The notes beneath the pieces were generated by a model, which was not told the origin of the DNA, ran no database searches, and worked only from the letters and a program-made list of their open reading frames with translations. From Aquimarina algiphila (GTDB lineage: Bacteria; Bacteroidota; Bacteroidia; Flavobacteriales; Flavobacteriaceae): a stretch of 32,901 nucleotides of DNA. Shown piece after piece: positions 7,158 to 15,629 of the stretch (position 1 is the first letter of the stretch; each line of letters begins with the position of its first letter). Position numbers and translations under genes: made by a program. The stretch is from the NCBI RefSeq assembly GCF_007489275.1, contig NZ_VLNR01000073.1, positions 1-32,901 on the forward strand, written 5' to 3'.

Positions 7158-9662
7158 ATGGCTAAAAGAAAGGTAAGTACAAAAAGGAAAACAGTAAAAA
7201 AACCTAAAAAATCACTGAAAGAAAAATTTACATTATCTCGACAACAAAAAGTTGTCTTGGGAAGTTTTTTGTTCTTTCTGGGGATAGGGCTATTTTTTGC
7301 TTTTATTTCATTTTTCTTTAACTGGAAAATTGACCAAAGTGAAATATCCGAATTTTATAATAGAACATCGTCTCCAAAAAACTGGCTAAGTAAATTTGGA
7401 GCTACGGTAAGTCATTTCTTTATTTTTAAAGGATTTGGGGTTTCTGCTTTAATTTTACCTGTATTAACTTCGTTATCTGGAGTATATCTGTTTTTTGACC
7501 TGAATAAAAAACGACTGTTAGGATTCTGGTTTTGGGGAGTGTTAGTGATGTTATGGATATCAGTGGTCTTAGGTTTTGTAGAAAAGGATGGTGGGTTACT
7601 AGCAGGTGTTATTGGGTATGAAAGTAATGATTTTCTTAGGGATTATATTGGTTTTATAGGTACAGTTTTAGTACTAGCGTTTTTTGCTATTGTATATATA
7701 GTAGTTCGACTTAGATATACTCCAGAAAAAATATCAGATTCATTAAAAAGTACACAAAAAAATATTGTTAAGGATTATGAATCTACTTCAAAAGCAAGTA
7801 CTAATGGTCAAGCTGTTTCTGATAATACTGTAAAAAATGATACTGATGATTCTGGTTCTAGTATTAAAGAAAGAATAGACGCTATTATTGCCAAATCTAA
7901 AGATTATCGCAAAAAAGATGAAGACAAGGAAAAAGAAAAAGAAGTTGCGATAAAAAAAGAGGACACAAAAGAAATTACATTAAACCCTACCGTGAATGAT
8001 TTCTATGGAGATCCCAAAAATAGAGATAATGATGTTCCCGAAAAGTTAATCATAAAATCTGAAGATAATCCTGAGGATATTGCAATGGAAGTCGAAACTA
8101 CGGTAGAAGAAGAAGTTGTAGAAAACCTAAGTGCTAAATTGGTTAAAGATTTTGGTGAATTTGATCCAAAATTAGAATTAGGAAATTATAAGTTCCCGGG
8201 GATTAACCTTCTAAAAGATTACACAACTAAAACTGGTGGGATTACTATAGATCAAGGAGAGCTTGAGGAAAATAAAAATCGTATTGTTGAAACGCTCAAA
8301 AACTATAAGATAGAAATAGCTCAGATTAAAGCTACCGTAGGGCCTACGGTAACACTTTATGAGATTGTACCAGAAGCAGGTATTAGAATTTCTAAAATTA
8401 AAAATCTTGAAGATGATATAGCATTATCATTGGCGGCACTGGGTATTCGTATAATAGCACCCATACCAGGTAAAGGAACTATTGGTATAGAGGTTCCCAA
8501 TAAAAATTCTACTATTGTATCAATGAGATCTGCAATTGCATCTTCAAAGTTTCAAAATGCAGAGATGGAATTGCCTTTGTCTTTAGGGAAAACGATTTCA
8601 AATGAGACATTTGTGGTAGATTTAGCCAAAATGCCTCACCTTCTTATGGCAGGAGCAACGGGACAAGGTAAATCTGTTGGACTCAATGCAATTCTAACTT
8701 CATTACTATATAAAAAGCATCCTGCAGAAGTAAAATTTGTGCTTGTGGATCCTAAAAAGGTGGAACTGACTTTGTTTAATAAGATTGAACGACATTATTT
8801 GGCAAAACTACCTGATACTGAAGAAGCAATAATTACTGATAATACCAAGGTAATTAATACACTTAACTCACTTTGTATCGAGATGGATACACGTTACGAC
8901 TTGTTGAAAAATGCAATGGTTCGTAATATTAAAGAATATAACGCAAAATTTAAAGCAAGAAAATTAAATCCAGAAAATGGACATCGTTTCTTACCTTATA
9001 TTGTGCTTGTAGTAGATGAGTTTGCAGATCTTATTATGACTGCGGGTAAAGAAGTAGAAACACCAATCGCACGATTAGCTCAGCTAGCAAGAGCAATTGG
9101 TATACACCTTATTATTGCTACTCAAAGACCATCTGTAAATGTCATCACGGGGATGATAAAAGCAAACTTTCCTGCCAGAATTGCATTTAGAGTTACGTCT
9201 AAAATAGATTCACGAACTATTCTGGATACCGGAGGAGCAGACCAATTAATAGGTAGAGGAGATATGTTATTCACTCAAGGAAATGATCTGATCAGGATAC
9301 AATGTGCCTTTGTGGATACACCAGAAGTAGAGAGAATTACAGAATATATTGGAAGTCAAAAAGCATATCCAGATGCACACCTATTACCAGAATATATTGG
9401 AGAAGAAAGTGGCACAAGTCTTGATATAGATAAAAAAGATAGAGATAAGCTTTTTGCAGAAGCTGCAGAAGTAATTGTAACAGCACAGCAAGGATCGGCG
9501 TCTTTATTACAAAGAAAATTAAAATTAGGATATAACCGAGCAGGTAGATTGATAGATCAACTTGAAGCTGCTGGGGTTGTAGGACCTTTTGAAGGTAGTA
9601 AAGCAAGACAAGTTTTAGTCTCTGATTTGTCATCGCTTAAACAACTATTAGATAATGAATAG
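7158..9662 (+). CDS. ftsK: DNA translocase FtsK
   Basis: Septum-anchored ATPase that pumps chromosome termini at division. The 834-residue protein has a basic N-terminus and about four membrane helices in the first 180 residues. A charged, low-complexity linker (about 190-310, rich in Lys, Glu and Asp) follows, then the motor. Walker A GATGQGKS is at 499-506 and Walker B IVLVVDE at 615-621. A C-terminal winged-helix gamma domain (LLQRKLKLGYNRAGRLIDQLE) reads oriented DNA motifs and activates XerD. The linker is short compared with enterobacterial FtsK, as is normal for Bacteroidota. lolA follows after 52 nt. Confidence 0.96.
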   Translation: MAKRKVSTKRKTVKKPKKSLKEKFTLSRQQKVVLGSFLFFLGIGLFFAFISFFFNWKIDQSEISEFYNRTSSPKNWLSKFGATVSHFFIFKGFGVSALILPVLTSLSGVYLFFDLNKKRLLGFWFWGVLVMLWISVVLGFVEKDGGLLAGVIGYESNDFLRDYIGFIGTVLVLAFFAIVYIVVRLRYTPEKISDSLKSTQKNIVKDYESTSKASTNGQAVSDNTVKNDTDDSGSSIKERIDAIIAKSKDYRKKDEDKEKEKEVAIKKEDTKEITLNPTVNDFYGDPKNRDNDVPEKLIIKSEDNPEDIAMEVETTVEEEVVENLSAKLVKDFGEFDPKLELGNYKFPGINLLKDYTTKTGGITIDQGELEENKNRIVETLKNYKIEIAQIKATVGPTVTLYEIVPEAGIRISKIKNLEDDIALSLAALGIRIIAPIPGKGTIGIEVPNKNSTIVSMRSAIASSKFQNAEMELPLSLGKTISNETFVVDLAKMPHLLMAGATGQGKSVGLNAILTSLLYKKHPAEVKFVLVDPKKVELTLFNKIERHYLAKLPDTEEAIITDNTKVINTLNSLCIEMDTRYDLLKNAMVRNIKEYNAKFKARKLNPENGHRFLPYIVLVVDEFADLIMTAGKEVETPIARLAQLARAIGIHLIIATQRPSVNVITGMIKANFPARIAFRVTSKIDSRTILDTGGADQLIGRGDMLFTQGNDLIRIQCAFVDTPEVERITEYIGSQKAYPDAHLLPEYIGEESGTSLDIDKKDRDKLFAEAAEVIVTAQQGSASLLQRKLKLGYNRAGRLIDQLEAAGVVGPFEGSKARQVLVSDLSSLKQLLDNE

Positions 9663-9714
9663 ATCTCTGAAGAAGTGGTCATAAATAATCAACCATAAGT
9701 AATTAATAGAAGAA

Positions 9715-10359
9715 ATGTATAAAATGATAAGAAAGATACTACTTTTACTATTTTTAGTAAGTACCATGGCTATACAAGCGCAAAGCGCAAAGGGCCTTTT
9801 GGACGAAGTTTCTAATAAGGTACAAGGATATTCTAATATTGTAATAGACTTTAAATATTCTCTTAATAATCCAACAGAAAATGTTTCTCAGGAAACCAGG
9901 GGAGATGTAACACTGCAAGGAAATAAGTACCTTCTTAAAATCATGGGGACAGAACAAATGTACGATGGTAAAAAACTCCATGTAGTTATTCCTGAGGATG
10001 AAGAAATAAATATTTCATCTCAGAATGATGAGGATGGCGCCAGTGTAACTCCTTCAAAAATGCTATCCTTTTATAAAGAAGGGTATTCATATAAAATGGA
10101 TGTTGTTCAGGATATAAAGGGTAGAAAAATTCAATTTGTAAAATTAACCCCTATTGATTCCAAAAGTGATTTAAAAGAAGTATTGCTTGGTATTGATAAA
10201 CAAACAAAGCATATTTACAAAATGATTCAAAAACAAAATAATGGTACTAATGTTACAATTACAGTAAATAGTTTTAAAACCAATCAACCACTTTCAAAAA
10301 CATTATTTGTATTTGATGAATCAAAATATGAGAATTACTATATTAATCGATTGGATTAA
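9715..10359 (+). CDS. lolA: Outer-membrane lipoprotein carrier LolA
   Basis: Periplasmic chaperone that ferries lipoproteins from the inner to the outer membrane. It has 214 residues with a signal peptide ending near AIQAQS (about 20-24). The mature part shows the LolA half-barrel pattern: ETRGDVTLQGNKY, a YDGKKLHVVIPEDEE strand, TPSKMLSFYKEG and NSFKTNQPLSKTLF. ATG 9724 (codon 4) is a possible alternative start. It lies directly behind ftsK. LolB is generally absent in this phylum, so LolA may deliver by another route. An AT-rich 106-bp gap follows, with a weak hairpin around 10393-10413. Confidence 0.88.
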   Translation: MYKMIRKILLLLFLVSTMAIQAQSAKGLLDEVSNKVQGYSNIVIDFKYSLNNPTENVSQETRGDVTLQGNKYLLKIMGTEQMYDGKKLHVVIPEDEEINISSQNDEDGASVTPSKMLSFYKEGYSYKMDVVQDIKGRKIQFVKLTPIDSKSDLKEVLLGIDKQTKHIYKMIQKQNNGTNVTITVNSFKTNQPLSKTLFVFDESKYENYYINRLD

Positions 10360-10465
10360 TTAAATATTAAACTTTAAAAAATATTTTAGAGGACGTGTAT
10401 TTTTTATACCCGTTCTTTAAATTTTAATAGACCTATGGTATAGGTTGTTAAAATAGACAAGACGA

Positions 10466-11908
10466 GTGAAGATTCTAGATAGATACATTTTAACTACTTT
10501 TGTAAAGACATTTTTTCCGCTCTTTATCATTATAATGTTTATCCTTTTATTACAGACTATATGGTTATTTATATCAGAGTTAGCGGGTAAAGATTTGGAT
10601 CTTTCGGTAATTTTAAAATTTTTGACGTTTGCGACCCCAAGGTTAATTCCTATGGTTTTGCCATTGACTATTTTACTGACTTCGATTATGATTTTTGGAA
10701 ATTTTGCTGAAAATTATGAGTTTGCGGCAATGAAATCGTCTGGAATATCATTACAACGTGCAATGAGAACGTTATCTGTTTTTATATTTTTTGTCGGTAT
10801 TGGGGCGTTTCTTTTTTCTAATACAGTAATTCCAGCTTCTGAGAAGAGGTTTATAAACCTTAGAAAGAACCTGGTTAAAATAAAACCAGCAAGGGTAATT
10901 ACTGCTAATCAGTTTAATGATATTGGAGATATAAATATTAAGGTAGCCGAAAAGTACGGTGATAATGATCAGTTTCTAAGAGATGTTATCATACATAAAA
11001 AAGCTGCAAGACCGGGTAATTTTACGGTAATAAAGGCAGTAAATGGAGAATTAAAAGGTAATGTTAATTCTGACCTGATTACCCTTATACTTAACGACGG
11101 TAATTATTATGATGAAATTCAGCAAAACTCCCCACAGAAAAGAGATAAATTACCTTTTGCCAAAACATACTTCAAAAAGTATGTCTTAAATTTAGATCTC
11201 TCTTCTTTAGATAATGTTGATGTAGATGCACAACAATATAGTAAAGGATATAATATGCTTAATGTTGGAGGGTTAAAAGAAGAGATAGATACGTTATCAA
11301 TTCAGGTCAATAATGAAGTGAAGAATGTAAAAACCGAAATTGATAGAAGAATAGGATATGAAGGGCTAAATAAAAACCTAAGTATAGACTCGATTCCTAA
11401 AACAAGTACTGATACTTTGGAAATACGAGATTATTTCACAACCGAAAAGAAAATACAAATTTACCATATCGCAATATCTAATACAGATGGAGTAATACGA
11501 AAGTTAGATACCTCTCATAAAAATCTAACATTTAGAAAAAGAGCTCTTAATAAATATGAAATGTCATTGCATGACAAATATTCTTTAGGGATTTCTTGTA
11601 TATTATTGTTTTTTATTGGAGCTCCGTTAGGTGCTATAATTCGAAAAGGAGGATTAGGATTACCTATCGTGATTGGGGTAGCATTATTTTTGACATATCA
11701 TTTTATTGGGATTTTTGCAAAGAATAGTGCAGAAGAAGGTGGGATACCTCCATTTATTGGTTCCTGGCTTTCTACATTTATCATATTTCCTTTAAGTATA
11801 TTTTTTACTTATAGGGCAACTACTGATCGCGGAGTTTTTAACTTTGATAGCTTTATTCAACCAATACGAGATTTCTTTATAAAACGATCGTCTAAATCCA
11901 AAAAATAG
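10466..11908 (+). CDS. LptF/LptG-family lipopolysaccharide export permease
   Basis: Inner-membrane subunit of the LptB2FG transporter that extracts lipopolysaccharide and feeds it to LptC. It has 480 residues with three N-terminal membrane helices (about 12-35, 50-75 and 95-120), a periplasmic beta-jellyroll (about 125-370) and three C-terminal helices (about 372-460). The motif MVLPLTILLTSIMIFGNFAEN followed by EFAAMKSSGIS is the family signature for contact with the LptB ATPase. Translation probably starts at GTG 10466, the only plausible start before the conserved MKILDRYI. F and G cannot be separated by eye. An imperfect palindrome ACCTA-TGGTA-TAGGT lies at 10431-10445. Confidence 0.88.
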   Translation: MKILDRYILTTFVKTFFPLFIIIMFILLLQTIWLFISELAGKDLDLSVILKFLTFATPRLIPMVLPLTILLTSIMIFGNFAENYEFAAMKSSGISLQRAMRTLSVFIFFVGIGAFLFSNTVIPASEKRFINLRKNLVKIKPARVITANQFNDIGDINIKVAEKYGDNDQFLRDVIIHKKAARPGNFTVIKAVNGELKGNVNSDLITLILNDGNYYDEIQQNSPQKRDKLPFAKTYFKKYVLNLDLSSLDNVDVDAQQYSKGYNMLNVGGLKEEIDTLSIQVNNEVKNVKTEIDRRIGYEGLNKNLSIDSIPKTSTDTLEIRDYFTTEKKIQIYHIAISNTDGVIRKLDTSHKNLTFRKRALNKYEMSLHDKYSLGISCILLFFIGAPLGAIIRKGGLGLPIVIGVALFLTYHFIGIFAKNSAEEGGIPPFIGSWLSTFIIFPLSIFFTYRATTDRGVFNFDSFIQPIRDFFIKRSSKSKK

Positions 11909-11921
11909 ATTTCTTTTTAGA

Positions 11922-11929
11922 TATCTTTG
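11922..11929 (+). promoter_or_regulatory. -7 promoter element TATCTTTG for ribB
   Basis: Exact TAnnTTTG match 27 nt before the ribB start codon and after the permease stop at 11908, so ribB can be transcribed on its own. No FMN riboswitch fits in the short leader. Confidence 0.5.
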
Positions 11930-11956
11930 TAGGAACTATATTATAAGAGTATTACT

Positions 11957-13108
11957 ATGTCACAAATTACTGAGACCAAAAATAAAATTAAGCTAAACAC
12001 CATTCAAGAGGCGATTGAAGATATTCGACAAGGAAAGGTGATTATCGTAGTAGATGATGAGGATAGAGAAAATGAAGGAGATTTTATTGCAGCAGCAGAA
12101 AAAGTGACTCCAGAGATGATTAATTTCATGGCTACTCATGGACGAGGACTGATTTGTGCACCACTGACTATTGATCGTTGTGAAGAATTGAATCTGGATA
12201 TGATGGTTCAAAATAATACAGTTTTACACGAAACGCAATTTACAGTGTCTGTAGATTTGATTGGTCATGGATGTACAACGGGAATTTCAGTACATGATCG
12301 TGCAAAAACTATTCATGCCTTGGTTGATGAAAATACGAGATCTCATGATTTAGGAAGACCAGGTCATATTTTTCCTTTAAGAGCAAAAAATGGAGGAGTA
12401 CTAAGGCGTACCGGACATACTGAAGCAGCTGTGGATTTAGCTAGATTAGCAGGATTAAAACCTGCTGGAATTTTAGTTGAAATCCTAAATGAAGACGGTA
12501 CTATGGCTCGTCTACCTCAATTATTAGAAGTCGCTAAGAAATTTGATCTCAAATTAGTCTCTATTGAAGATCTTGTAGCATATAGAATGCAGCATGATTC
12601 ACTTATCGAGAAAAAAGAAGATTTTGATATAGCTACTCGTTTTGGAAATTATAGACTTCGAGCATATAAACAGACTACAAATAATCAAATTCATATTGCT
12701 TTGACCCTTGGTACATGGAAAGAAAATGAACCTGTTCTAACAAGAGTGAATTCTACATTGTTTAATAATGATATCCTTGGAACATTAACTAATAATGCTG
12801 ATAAAAGGTTAGATGCCATGTTTAAACGAATAAATTCTGAGGGTAAAGGGGCAATAATTTTTATTAATCAAGAAAGTCAATCACTTAATCTATTAGGACG
12901 TTTAAGTGCACTAAAAGAAATCCAAAACGGAAAAGAGGTAGTAAAAGCTCCTAACATTGTTATGGATAGTAAAGATTTTGGAATAGGAGCACAGATATTA
13001 CATGATATTAATATTCATAAACTACGCCTAGTGTCTAATACTGTGCAGCAAAAACGTGTAGGTATGATAGGATACGGTCTTGAAATTGTAGATTATGTAG
13101 AGTACTAG
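11957..13108 (+). CDS. ribB: 3,4-dihydroxy-2-butanone-4-phosphate synthase with a degenerate GTP cyclohydrolase II domain
   Basis: The first about 210 residues are a complete RibB, which converts ribulose 5-phosphate to the four-carbon riboflavin precursor. Acidic metal-binding loop DDEDRENEGD is at 33-42 and GHTEAAVD is at 153-160. The C-terminal 160 residues follow the GTP cyclohydrolase II fold (FGNYRLRAY...). They lack all three zinc cysteines where active RibA has SECLTGDxxxSxRCDC; here the stretch reads RVNSTLFNNDILGTL (about 263-277). The RQEGR segment reads NQESQ. The second domain should therefore not open GTP, and a separate RibA is expected elsewhere. The domain may serve in dimerisation. 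The gene converges with kdnA after 13 nt. Confidence 0.93.
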   Translation: MSQITETKNKIKLNTIQEAIEDIRQGKVIIVVDDEDRENEGDFIAAAEKVTPEMINFMATHGRGLICAPLTIDRCEELNLDMMVQNNTVLHETQFTVSVDLIGHGCTTGISVHDRAKTIHALVDENTRSHDLGRPGHIFPLRAKNGGVLRRTGHTEAAVDLARLAGLKPAGILVEILNEDGTMARLPQLLEVAKKFDLKLVSIEDLVAYRMQHDSLIEKKEDFDIATRFGNYRLRAYKQTTNNQIHIALTLGTWKENEPVLTRVNSTLFNNDILGTLTNNADKRLDAMFKRINSEGKGAIIFINQESQSLNLLGRLSALKEIQNGKEVVKAPNIVMDSKDFGIGAQILHDINIHKLRLVSNTVQQKRVGMIGYGLEIVDYVEY

Positions 13109-13121
13109 ATTAAATACTCTA

Positions 13122-14327
13122 TTATGATATACTTTTTACCAGAACACTTTGTATAGCTTCAACCATTTTTGAAGCTCTTTCTGTAACTTCTGCTTCAGTC
13201 CAATTTAACTTTATAAGACATGAAATAGTACGACCCATCCATGCGTCACTGGCATCAAAAGACTTGTTATTTTTTTGTAAGCCTGATTGTACTTCTTGTG
13301 AAAGTTTGCTAAGAGATTTTTGTTCTAAAAGATGTTCCCATTTTTTATAGTAATGCCAGTTATTGTCAAACCAATAAAAACACGCATCAACCCCATGTTC
13401 TCCTAAGGCTTTATGAGCTTTTCTTGCAAGGTCTTCTGTAGGTAAAAATATATTAAGAAAAGCATAACTTTCTACTCCGGTTTCTGGAACTCGTCTATAA
13501 GTTACTTCGGGCACTGAGGATAATGCTTCACGTAAGATAGTATAATTTTTCTTTTGTATTTCAAGGGTGTGATCTAATTTCCTTAGTTGAGCAATTCCTA
13601 CAGCTGCATTTAACTCTGATAACCTGTAATTATATCCTAGAAAAGGATGAGTTTCTGCTCCTCGATCATTGCCAACATGATCATGTCCATGATCTTGATA
13701 TTTATGTGCTCGATCAGCAAATATCTCAGAATTAGTAATAATTCCGCCTCCTTCACCACAAGTAATTGTTTTTACATAGTCAAAAGAGAAGCAACCCAGG
13801 TCACCGTAACTTCCAAGGGGTTTATTATCATAAGTTGCTCCAATAGCTTGGCATGCATCTTCTAATAGTATAAGATTGTGAGTTATACAAATCGCCTTTA
13901 GTGCCTTAAGGTCAGCCATAGATCCACACATATGAACAGGCATGATAGCTTTAGTTTTAGAAGTTATAGAAGCTTCTACTGCTTTTGGATCTAAAGTTAA
14001 TGTATCATCAATATCACATAAAACAGGTACCGCTCCAACAGATAATATAGCCTCAAAACTAGCAACAAATGTAAAGGTGGGCATTATAACTTCATCACCA
14101 GAGCCAATACCAGCACATGCTAATGCTACCGTTAACGCAGCAGTTCCACTGGATACCACCTGGGCATATTGAGTTTGCATTCTTTTTGCTAAATCCCTTT
14201 CTAGTTCTAAGGCTTTATGATGACCATTTCTCATAGGGTCAAATCCATATCGCATCAAAACCCCATTGTCCAAAACGTCTTGAACTTCTTTCTTTTCTTC
14301 AGCTCCGAATAACTCAAATCCTGGCAT
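13122..14327 (-). CDS. kdnA: DegT/DnrJ/EryC1/StrS aminotransferase, probable KdnA (8-amino-Kdo transaminase)
   Basis: PLP-dependent sugar aminotransferase of 401 residues. The Schiff-base lysine is Lys186 in SFDYVKTITCGEGG, and the cofactor pocket is LEDACQA with Asp157 and Gln160. Segments such as MPGFELFG, VLMRYGFDPMRNG, PVHMCGSMADL, DHGHDHVGNDRGAE and FYWFDNNWHYYKKW closely recall Shewanella KdnA as I remember it. KdnA transfers an amino group to C8 of oxidised Kdo to make 8-amino-3,8-dideoxy-manno-octulosonate for lipopolysaccharide. Its partner dehydrogenase KdnB is not beside it. kdsC, which makes free Kdo, is encoded about 5 kb away. The family call is firm; the exact substrate is inferred. 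Confidence 0.75.
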   Translation of the reverse strand: MPGFELFGAEEKKEVQDVLDNGVLMRYGFDPMRNGHHKALELERDLAKRMQTQYAQVVSSGTAALTVALACAGIGSGDEVIMPTFTFVASFEAILSVGAVPVLCDIDDTLTLDPKAVEASITSKTKAIMPVHMCGSMADLKALKAICITHNLILLEDACQAIGATYDNKPLGSYGDLGCFSFDYVKTITCGEGGGIITNSEIFADRAHKYQDHGHDHVGNDRGAETHPFLGYNYRLSELNAAVGIAQLRKLDHTLEIQKKNYTILREALSSVPEVTYRRVPETGVESYAFLNIFLPTEDLARKAHKALGEHGVDACFYWFDNNWHYYKKWEHLLEQKSLSKLSQEVQSGLQKNNKSFDASDAWMGRTISCLIKLNWTEAEVTERASKMVEAIQSVLVKSIS

Positions 14328-14346
14328 AGCTACAGTATTAAATTAG

Positions 14347-14382
14347 AAAACTCTTTTCGGCAAAAATACCGAAAAGAGTTTT
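14347..14382. terminator. 14-bp hairpin: terminator of the nitroreductase gene and cradle of the kdnA promoter
   Basis: Arms AAAACTCTTTTCGG (14347-14360) and CCGAAAAGAGTTTT (14369-14382) are perfectly complementary. On the minus strand a T-rich tail follows, so it can terminate the nitroreductase transcript. It lies 19 nt upstream of the kdnA start codon. Confidence 0.7.
14361..14368 (-). promoter_or_regulatory. -7 promoter element TATTTTTG for kdnA, forming the hairpin loop
   Basis: The minus strand of these eight bases is TATTTTTG, an exact TAnnTTTG match. It fills precisely the loop of the 14-bp inverted repeat. The predicted start would leave a leader of about 27 nt before the kdnA ATG at 14327. 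Confidence 0.5.
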
Positions 14383-14468
14383 GATTTTACTGTCTATATT
14401 TTAGATTTTTTTAATTATTACAAATCGTGTTGAATTGATCTGATCTAAGATGTCTATCTATTAGAGAC

Positions 14469-15098
14469 TTAGATGTTAATAATGGTATCTGTAATAGGAC
14501 GTCTTACTTTTTTGAATTCTGAAAACATATCATCTTTTGCTCTATATCCTATAGGTAGTACTAATACAGATGAAAGTCCTAATTCATTAAGTTTTAAAAT
14601 CTCATTATATTTTTCTGGAATAAAACCTTCCATAGGACAAGAATCGATTTGTTCTATAGCACATACTGTAAGTAAATTTCCCATAGCCAAATATGCTTGC
14701 TTTGCAGCCCAATTGAGAATTTCTTCTGAGGGTTTGTTTTCGAAAGAATCTACTAACTGTTCCTTGAAAGGCTTTAGTATTTCGTCAGGAGTATTTCTCG
14801 TAGCCTTTACATTATCAAAATGTTTTGTAATGTATTTTTTTCCAACTTCATTTTCAATACAAAAAACAAGTACATGAGAGGCATCAGCAACTTGGGCCTG
14901 ATTCCAGGAATGCTCTGTTAATTGTTTTTGTAGTTTTTTATCTTTTATGATCACTAACTTCAGTGGTTGTAAGCCATAAGAAGTAGCTGTAAGGTTAAAC
15001 GCTTGAGTAAGTGTATCTATTTTTTGTTGGGTTAGAATTTTGGTGCTGTCAAATTTTTTGGTAGCATATCGCCATTGCAAACTTTCTATAATATTCAT
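14469..15098 (-). CDS. Nitroreductase-family NAD(P)H:FMN oxidoreductase
   Basis: Cytoplasmic flavoenzyme of 209 residues in the NfsB-like group. It reduces nitroaromatics, quinones or enones; the natural substrate is unknown. The N-terminal FMN phosphate site is QWRYATKKFD (Arg10, Lys14). The flavin-contact segment is ATSYGLQPLKLVII, and WAAKQAYLAMGNLLTVCAIEQIDSCPMEGF carries the family's central helix and dimer region. The sequence ends with the usual KVRRP strand. It is divergent from the thioesterase gene and shares a 90-bp promoter region with it. The next gene downstream, kdnA, is separated by a hairpin terminator. Confidence 0.9.
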   Translation of the reverse strand: MNIIESLQWRYATKKFDSTKILTQQKIDTLTQAFNLTATSYGLQPLKLVIIKDKKLQKQLTEHSWNQAQVADASHVLVFCIENEVGKKYITKHFDNVKATRNTPDEILKPFKEQLVDSFENKPSEEILNWAAKQAYLAMGNLLTVCAIEQIDSCPMEGFIPEKYNEILKLNELGLSSVLVLPIGYRAKDDMFSEFKKVRRPITDTIINI

Positions 15099-15121
15099 CC
15101 GAAGTTTTTTTTAATATGTCA

Positions 15122-15129
15122 CAAAGATA
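15122..15129 (-). promoter_or_regulatory. -7 promoter element TATCTTTG for the nitroreductase gene
   Basis: On the minus strand the bases read TATCTTTG, an exact TAnnTTTG match 23 nt before the ATG at 15098. It is back to back with the thioesterase promoter at 15143. Confidence 0.55.
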
Positions 15130-15142
15130 GTATGATAACATT

Positions 15143-15150
15143 TACCTTTG
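15143..15150 (+). promoter_or_regulatory. -7 promoter element TACCTTTG for the thioesterase gene
   Basis: Exact TAnnTTTG match 38 nt before the ATG at 15189. Only 13 bp separate it from the opposing nitroreductase element, so the two polymerases would compete for the same stretch of DNA. Confidence 0.5.
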
Positions 15151-15188
15151 ATAGATAAAATGATAAGAAAAAACTATATCGCAATTGT

Positions 15189-15575
15189 ATGAATACTATA
15201 GATGAATTAATCAAAACATCTGAGACTAGAATTTTTAAAGCTGTATTTCCAAACACAACAAATCATTATGAAACTTTGTTTGGAGGAACAGCATTGCAGC
15301 TTATGGATGAAGTTTCGTTTATTTGCGCTACTCGTTTTAGTCGGAAAAAGGTGGTTACAATCTCTACCGATAAAATTGATTTTGAGAAACCGATTCCAGC
15401 GGGTACTATTATCGAACTTGTAGCAAAGGTGGTTAAAGTTGGCAGAACAAGTTGTTTGGTAAAGGTTGATATTTATAAAGAAGAAATGTATAGTTACGAA
15501 CGGGAGATAGCAGTTTCTGGGCATTTTAAATTTGTAGCTATTGATAATAATAAGAAACCAATTCCGATTGTATAG
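15189..15575 (+). CDS. Hotdog-fold acyl-CoA thioesterase (YciA-like)
   Basis: A 128-residue protein that probably hydrolyses acyl-CoA thioesters. The hotdog helix carries the signature NHYETLFGGTALQLMDEVSF, with likely catalytic Asp40 and the Asn at the start of the motif. The following strands DKIDFEKPIPAGTIIELVAKVVKVGRTS and VDIYKEEM are standard for the YciA/BFIT group. Chain-length preference cannot be told. Transcription ends at a strong terminator shared with the convergent nhaC gene. Confidence 0.85.
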   Translation: MNTIDELIKTSETRIFKAVFPNTTNHYETLFGGTALQLMDEVSFICATRFSRKKVVTISTDKIDFEKPIPAGTIIELVAKVVKVGRTSCLVKVDIYKEEMYSYEREIAVSGHFKFVAIDNNKKPIPIV

Positions 15576-15576
15576 A

Positions 15577-15614
15577 AAATAAAAAACTCACTGATTTCAG
15601 TGAGTTTTTTATTT
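15577..15614. terminator. Bidirectional terminator between thioesterase and nhaC
   Basis: A perfect 18-bp inverted repeat (15577-15594 with 15597-15614), core ACTCACTGA/TCAGTGAGT, with A and T tracts on both sides. It lies between two convergent genes and can serve both. Confidence 0.9.
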
Positions 15615-15629
15615 ATATTATAATACATA

